NCBI GenBank assembly: GCA_902490325.1
Contig: CABUDJ010000026.1
Location: 1-24,925, forward strand
DNA: 24,925 bases
Source of the DNA: an uncultured Collinsella sp.
GTDB taxonomy: Bacteria; Actinomycetota; Coriobacteriia; Coriobacteriales; Coriobacteriaceae
Reading direction: 5' to 3'
The notes under the pieces are model-generated. The model made no database searches and had not been told where the DNA came from. It saw only the letters and a program-made list of their open reading frames with translations. Of this stretch, positions 20,897 to 24,925 are shown piece after piece (position 1 is the first letter of the stretch; every line of letters starts with the position of its first letter). The translations under genes and the position numbers were made by a program.

Positions 20897-21880
20897 ATGG
20901 CCCAATACGCTGCCAACGAAATCGAAAACATGCCCGATAGCCCTGTGGCCCGTGAGGATTTGGGCGCGGGCGGTATTCCCCGGGGTGCCGGCGCACGCTC
21001 GCCGCTGTTCTGGAAAGTTCTGCTACTTTCGGTGGCGGTCATCTGGGGCTACTCCTTTACCACTATGAAGGGCGCGCTCGACACCATTCCGGTGTTCGAG
21101 CTGGTCTACGTTCGCTTTCTCCCGGCATCACTGGTTATGTTTGCCATTTTCCATAAGCGCATCATCGCTCATTTCAATGCCCGCAACCTGATCGTCGGGC
21201 TTGGCATGGGCGCGCTCATGTGGGGTGCCTACGGTTTGCAGACGATCGGCCTGGCACAGACCACGGCAGGCAAAAGCGCGTTTTTGACGGGCACGTACTG
21301 TATCTTGGTTCCGTTTGCGAGCTACGTCCTAAGCGGCGAAAAGCTTACCCGTTACAACTTGGGCGCCGCGTTGCTGTGCCTGGCGGGCATTGGCTTGGTG
21401 GCGCTCGATAGCGTCGAGTTCAATGCCGGCGATGCTATTACCTTGGGCGGTGCGATCTTCTTTGCCATCCAGATGGCGGTGACGGCCAAATACGGTCGCA
21501 AGATGGACATCAACGTCATCACGTTTTGGATGTTTGTGGGCAATGGCGTCTTGAGCTTGGCAACGTCGCTGCTATTCGAGACCCAAGCGCCCGCGTCCGT
21601 GTGGACGCCGAGCTTTATCGGCGTGATGGCCTTCCTCTCGGTGGGCTGCACGTGCGTGGCGCTGCTCATCCAAAACGTCGGCTTGGCGCACGTCCCGGCC
21701 TCGACGGGCTCATTACTCTTATCGATGGAGTCGCCTTCGGGTGTGCTGTTCTCGGTGCTGCTGATGGGGGAGGCGCTCACCTCGCGTCTGCTTGCCGGCT
21801 TTGCGCTCATCTTCCTGTCGATTATCTTGAGCGAGACGCATTTCGATTTCTTGCGCCGAAAATCTCGCCCGCAATTGTAA
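20897..21880 (+). CDS. EamA-family (DMT superfamily) transporter
   Basis: A 327-residue inner-membrane protein with about ten hydrophobic helices in two EamA repeats. The first helix carries the family-typical VIWGYSFTTMKGAL, and later segments include LQTIGLAQTTAGKSAFLTGTY and LLSMESPSGVLFSVLLMGE, which match the end-of-repeat pattern of the family. About 35 polar residues precede the first helix. Members export amino acids or other small metabolites; the substrate cannot be deduced. GAGGATGTTCC before the ATG is an acceptable ribosome site. It is a single-gene unit with a strong terminator 12 bases downstream. Confidence 0.93.
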   Translation: MAQYAANEIENMPDSPVAREDLGAGGIPRGAGARSPLFWKVLLLSVAVIWGYSFTTMKGALDTIPVFELVYVRFLPASLVMFAIFHKRIIAHFNARNLIVGLGMGALMWGAYGLQTIGLAQTTAGKSAFLTGTYCILVPFASYVLSGEKLTRYNLGAALLCLAGIGLVALDSVEFNAGDAITLGGAIFFAIQMAVTAKYGRKMDINVITFWMFVGNGVLSLATSLLFETQAPASVWTPSFIGVMAFLSVGCTCVALLIQNVGLAHVPASTGSLLLSMESPSGVLFSVLLMGEALTSRLLAGFALIFLSIILSETHFDFLRRKSRPQL

Positions 21881-21892
21881 ACAACTTGTTGC

Positions 21893-21918
21893 GCCGCCCT
21901 CCCAGGGCGGCATTTTTT
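21893..21918 (+). terminator. Terminator of the EamA gene
   Basis: GCCGCCCT pairs perfectly with AGGGCGGC around loop CCC and is followed by ATTTTTT. Confidence 0.93.
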
Positions 21919-21928
21919 ATGTCATGCC

Positions 21929-21966
21929 TTTACAGTTGTGCCTTGCACTTTACGCTATCAAAGTGC
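21929..21966 (+). promoter_or_regulatory. Candidate promoter and operator of the M20 gene
   Basis: TTTACA (21929-21934) and TACGCT (21951-21956) are 16 bases apart. GCACTTT (21945-21951) and AAAGTGC (21960-21966) form a perfect 7-bp inverted repeat with an 8-base spacer that straddles the -10, suggesting repressor control. Confidence 0.4.
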
Positions 21967-21996
21967 GTGCTGCAAAAACGTTACTGGAGGGCATCT

Positions 21997-23295
21997 ATGG
22001 CACCAGCTCTGTCCGATTTTCAACCGCAACCAGCGCCTCAGGCTACCACGGCGGCGCAGACCGCTATCGGCGATGGCCTGGTCAAAGAAGCCCAGGCATT
22101 TGCCGATGAGCTCGCTGCGTGGCGACACGATCTACACCAGATGCCCGAGCTCGGTAACAATCTTCCGCAGACGTCTGCCTATATCCAGGCACGTCTGGAC
22201 GAGATGGACATCCCCCATACCACGCTCGTCGACGGCTCCTGTGTTGTTGGCCTGATCGGTGCCGGTGCGGCCGCGGCCGCTCAGGGCAATGGCACGTGCA
22301 AGGACGAGCAGACCGGAACGGTCGTCATGCTCCGAGGCGATATGGATGCCCTACCCGTTGTCGAGGAATCCGGCGAGCCCTTTGCATCCACCAATGGCTG
22401 CATGCATGCTTGCGGTCACGATATGCACGCGACGGCGCTGCTTGGTGCGGCGCGCCTGCTCAAGGCCCGCGAGGCCGAGCTTGTGGAGGCCAACGCCACG
22501 GTGAAATTGCTGTTCCAGCCGGGCGAGGAGACCTTTGAGGGAGCACGCGCTGCCATCGCCGATGGCCTGCTGCAGAACCCGCGCCCTCAGGCGGCCTTTG
22601 CCATGCATGTCAACAGCCAATCGCCGCTCGGCCTGGTGCTCTATGGGAGCCCGGCGCTTTCGGGCGTGTACGGTTTTCGCATCACGCTGCAGGGCAAGGG
22701 CGGCCATGGCTCGAGCCCCGAGATCTGCATCGATCCCATCACGGCCGGCGTCCATGTGCACCTGGCGCTCCAGGAGCTTATCTCCCGCGAGGTGCCGGCG
22801 GCCAAGGAAGTCGCACTTACCGTTGGTAAGTTCGCCGGTGGCTTGGCGGCCAACGTCATCCCCGACACCTGCGTGCTCGAGGGAACGCTGCGCGGCTTTG
22901 ACGTTGAGCTCATGGAGCACCTAAAGACCCGCATCGCGGAGGTCGTTAACGGCGTTGCCACGACATATCGTACGCCGGCGACCATCGAGACACTTTCGGA
23001 TGTTCCGCCGCTTGTACTCGACAGCGATATGACTCAGGCGTCGCTTGGCTACGTGGGCGCAGTGCTGCCCAAGTCGGCTTTCTTGCCGCTTTTCCATGCC
23101 ATGGCGAGTGAGGACTTCGCGCTTATCTCGAGCGAGATTCCGAGTGCGTACTTTACCGTGGGCGCGGCCGTAACCGACACGGACGAACACTTTGCCCAGC
23201 ACCATCCCAAGGCACGTTTTAACGATGCCGAGCTGCCGCTCGGTGCTGCGGCTTATACCGCCGTCGCTTTGGGCTATATCGCCGACCACCGGTAG
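21997..23295 (+). CDS. M20-family metallo-amidohydrolase (hippurate hydrolase / amidohydrolase type)
   Basis: A 432-residue cytoplasmic zinc enzyme that cleaves amide bonds of N-acyl amino acids or small peptides; the substrate is not determinable here. Metal-binding and catalytic motifs are intact: RGDMDALPVVEE (113-124), HACGHDMHAT (137-146), FQPGEE (173-178) and His204 in AMHVNSQ. The dimerisation-domain segment GKGGHGSSPE and the late HAMASEDFA are also typical. The N-terminal 25 residues are Ala/Gln/Pro-rich and outside the domain. ATG 21997 is preceded by GGAGGG with six bases of spacing. The same frame is open back to 21526, but only within the EamA gene and across its terminator. There is no signal peptide. 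Confidence 0.93.
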   Translation: MAPALSDFQPQPAPQATTAAQTAIGDGLVKEAQAFADELAAWRHDLHQMPELGNNLPQTSAYIQARLDEMDIPHTTLVDGSCVVGLIGAGAAAAAQGNGTCKDEQTGTVVMLRGDMDALPVVEESGEPFASTNGCMHACGHDMHATALLGAARLLKAREAELVEANATVKLLFQPGEETFEGARAAIADGLLQNPRPQAAFAMHVNSQSPLGLVLYGSPALSGVYGFRITLQGKGGHGSSPEICIDPITAGVHVHLALQELISREVPAAKEVALTVGKFAGGLAANVIPDTCVLEGTLRGFDVELMEHLKTRIAEVVNGVATTYRTPATIETLSDVPPLVLDSDMTQASLGYVGAVLPKSAFLPLFHAMASEDFALISSEIPSAYFTVGAAVTDTDEHFAQHHPKARFNDAELPLGAAAYTAVALGYIADHR

Positions 23296-23304
23296 CATCC
23301 AACC

Positions 23305-23362
23305 TTGCCTTTCAAGCCTGCGGGCATGGCCATAAGGCCTATGCCCTTGTCTTTCAAGGCAA
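23305..23362. repeat. Nested hairpin after the M20 gene
   Basis: TTGCCTT (23305-23311) pairs with AAGGCAA (23356-23362), enclosing GGGCATGGCC-ATAA-GGCCTATGCCC (one bulge). No T-run follows directly, so the terminator role is uncertain. It lies between the amidohydrolase and the MFS gene. Confidence 0.5.
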
Positions 23363-23416
23363 TCTTGGGCACTACCGGCGCCCGGCGCAGGCTATTCGTT
23401 TTTTAAAAGGAGCGGT

Positions 23417-24721
23417 ATGTCCCAACAACGTAAATTCTTCCCCGGCTGGCTCGTGGTGGCCTCCGGCTTCGTAATCATGGCCACGTGCTACACGATTTTC
23501 GTCAACTGCATGAGCCTGTTCCAGCCGCTCATCGTCAGCGACCTCGGGATTACGCTTGCCCAGTACAACATCTCCAACGCTATCTCCACCGTGGTGAGCG
23601 TCGTGGGTTCGCTCGTTATCGGCCATGTTGCCGATAAGGTGAGTGGCCGCGTACTGGGCTCGCTCACCGTTATCGCTACCTCGGCGGTGCTTGCCGGCAT
23701 GAGCTTTGTCGGTGAGCTTTGGCAGGTCTACGTGCTCTTTGCCGTCTCGGGCTGCTTTGCCGTTGCCTCGACCCGCCTGCTCATCAGCCTTGTGACCGCC
23801 AACTGGTTTACGGCCAAGCGAGGCCTTGCCATCTCCATCGCACTTTCGGGCTCGGGCTTTGGCGGAGCCATTCTCTCGCCGATCGTGAGCTCGCTTATCG
23901 TGAGTGTGGGCTGGCGCTCTGCGTTCCTGGTACTCGCTGCCGTCTGCATTGTGGCGGCACTGCCCATCACGGCCTATTCCTTCCGCACCAAGCCTTCCGA
24001 GATCGGCCTTAAGCCGCTCGGCGAGAACCCGGGCGATCCGTCCGTCTCGACGGCTGGCGACAAGGACGAGCACACGGCGCCCGAGGTTAGCGTCGGCTGG
24101 TCTCGTATCAAGAAGAGCCCGGCGTTTTGGCTGCTTGTCGTCGCCTTCCTCTTTATGGGCTTGGTCAATGGCGCCATCCTGCCCAACCAGGTTACCAACA
24201 TGACGAGTGTTACCGTCAACGGTGCCAAGATCGTCACGGGCGGCCACGATCCCCTGTGGGCGGGCACCGTGCTTTCGGCCTACATGGTTACCGTCGTTAT
24301 TGCCAAGATTTCGCTCGGTGCGATCTATGACCGCTTTGGCCTGCGCTTTGGCAATATCCTTGGCTCCGTTGCGTGCATTATCGCCTGCGTGGCGCTGTGC
24401 TTCCCGACGACGGACCTCGGTCCTATAGTCGCCGCTGTGAGCTTTGGTATCGGAACGTGCATGGGCACCATCACGCCCACGATCGCGGCTTCCAAGCAGT
24501 TTGGCATGGCCGACCTTGGCAAGGTCACGGGAACCATCACCTCGCTCGAGATGGTCGGCGGCACCGTAGGTGCCATTGTCTCGGGCGTGCTGTTCGATGC
24601 CACGGGCTCCTTTGCGAGCACCTGGATCGTGTGCCTGGCGTGCTCCGTGGTTATGCTCGTGTTCCTGCTGGCATCCGAGCCCATCGCCGCCAAGCTGCGC
24701 GCGAGCGTGGCGGGGGAGTAG
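23417..24721 (+). CDS. MFS transporter (OFA/monocarboxylate-like)
   Basis: A 434-residue transporter with about twelve membrane helices in two halves. A cytoplasmic loop of about 50 polar residues (ENPGDPSVSTAGDKDEHTA) divides them near the middle. The FFPGWLVVASGFVIM opening and the TANWFTAKRGLAISIALSGSGFGG segment after helix 4 resemble the OFA/monocarboxylate-type branch, which carries small organic anions such as oxalate or formate. That substrate class is a guess from overall pattern. AAGGAG lies a few bases before the ATG. It is 121 bases after the amidohydrolase gene and may be expressed with it, since a nested hairpin but no clear terminator separates them. Confidence 0.92.
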   Translation: MSQQRKFFPGWLVVASGFVIMATCYTIFVNCMSLFQPLIVSDLGITLAQYNISNAISTVVSVVGSLVIGHVADKVSGRVLGSLTVIATSAVLAGMSFVGELWQVYVLFAVSGCFAVASTRLLISLVTANWFTAKRGLAISIALSGSGFGGAILSPIVSSLIVSVGWRSAFLVLAAVCIVAALPITAYSFRTKPSEIGLKPLGENPGDPSVSTAGDKDEHTAPEVSVGWSRIKKSPAFWLLVVAFLFMGLVNGAILPNQVTNMTSVTVNGAKIVTGGHDPLWAGTVLSAYMVTVVIAKISLGAIYDRFGLRFGNILGSVACIIACVALCFPTTDLGPIVAAVSFGIGTCMGTITPTIAASKQFGMADLGKVTGTITSLEMVGGTVGAIVSGVLFDATGSFASTWIVCLACSVVMLVFLLASEPIAAKLRASVAGE

Positions 24722-24756
24722 ACGTCCGTCGCTCTTTTCTGTTCGCCCCGTTCTGT

Positions 24757-24820
24757 CCGTGGCCGCCCTGGAAGCCGAATGGATGCTCGTACCATCATTC
24801 GGTTTCCAAGGCGGCCACGG
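24757..24820. repeat. Long foldback after the MFS gene
   Basis: CCGTGGCCGCCCTGGAAG (24757-24774), continuing to GATG at 24785, pairs almost completely with the segment from CCATCATTCGG (24792) to GGCGGCCACGG (24820). The stem is about 28 bp with a loop of about seven bases. It starts 35 bases after the stop codon. It has no T-tail, although it could still stop or stabilise transcripts. Confidence 0.85.
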
Positions 24821-24826
24821 GCCTAC

Positions 24827-24889
24827 GAATGATCCGTTTTCCTCCGTCCCCAACAGATCATGTGACCCGAAGGGGTCGGAGGAAAGCGG
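24827..24889 (+). repeat. 27-nt dispersed motif, copy 2, with inverted repeat
   Basis: The first 27 bases repeat 15359-15385 exactly. In this copy CCGTTTTCCTCCGTCCCC (24834-24851) also pairs, with two non-Watson-Crick positions, to GGGGTCGGAGGAAAGCGG (24872-24889), so the motif is one arm of a hairpin. Copy 1 lacks the second arm. No gene is seen between here and the right edge of the window. Confidence 0.8.
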
Positions 24890-24925
24890 ACCGGCTGTCG
24901 CGGCGGCGCGTCTGGCCGAACGAGT

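Noticed and set aside
23372..24853. Minus-strand 493-residue open frame
   Set aside because: It is antisense to the MFS transporter, is dominated by Arg, His, Asp and Gly, and has no plausible start context.
1..24925. CRISPR array, insertion sequence or prophage genes
   Set aside because: No regularly spaced direct repeats, cas genes, transposase, integrase or phage structural genes were seen in any frame. Only the tRNA fragment at the left edge hints at an element outside the window.

Overview
The window looks like chromosomal DNA from a GC-rich actinobacterium of the Coriobacteriia, most likely a Collinsella-type gut commensal. This is inferred from the base composition, strong GNNGNC-like codon bias (which produces long spurious antisense reading frames), the gene families present and the style of the intergenic repeats. 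No database search was possible. Coding is almost entirely on the + strand; only one gene, a D,D-carboxypeptidase, is on the - strand.

Layout. 1-673: a 3' fragment of a tRNA-Arg at the left edge, then two identical complete tRNA-Arg(ACG) genes, each with its own promoter and terminator. 674-3115: an 813-residue TPR-like cytoplasmic protein of unknown function, followed by tRNA-Ser(GCT). 3373-6927: a secreted D,D-carboxypeptidase (- strand) divergent from a two-component pair that strongly resembles VanR/VanS. 7031-10127: a lone pstB phosphate-transport ATPase followed by a PhoB/PhoR-like pair. 10323-12927: a polysaccharide chain-length regulator, BY-kinase and PHP-type phosphatase, without glycosyltransferases, then a GNAT acetyltransferase. 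13129-15153: htpG, with a terminator-like hairpin in its leader. 15570-20540: two tandem YhgE/Pip-family membrane proteins. 20897-24721: an EamA transporter, an M20 amidohydrolase and an MFS transporter.

How the genes fit together. Much of the window concerns the cell envelope and its sensing: peptidoglycan trimming (carboxypeptidase with VanRS-like regulators), phosphate sensing (pstB with PhoBR-like genes), control of surface polysaccharide export, and large envelope-spanning YhgE proteins. The 3' end contains small-molecule transporters and a peptidase-type amidohydrolase, each apparently transcribed separately.

The most unusual material lies between genes. A roughly 150-nt element of two hairpins occurs in inverted orientation on both sides of the yhgE pair. 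Its two copies carry compensatory base-pair changes. In the second copy, the segment between the hairpins is a perfect 29-bp inverted copy of the 3' coding end of the adjacent yhgE gene. A 27-nt motif downstream of the first copy recurs at the right edge of the window beside another very long foldback. These point to a family of structured, possibly mobile or RNA-level elements. The left-edge tRNA fragment suggests that an integrated element lies just outside the window.
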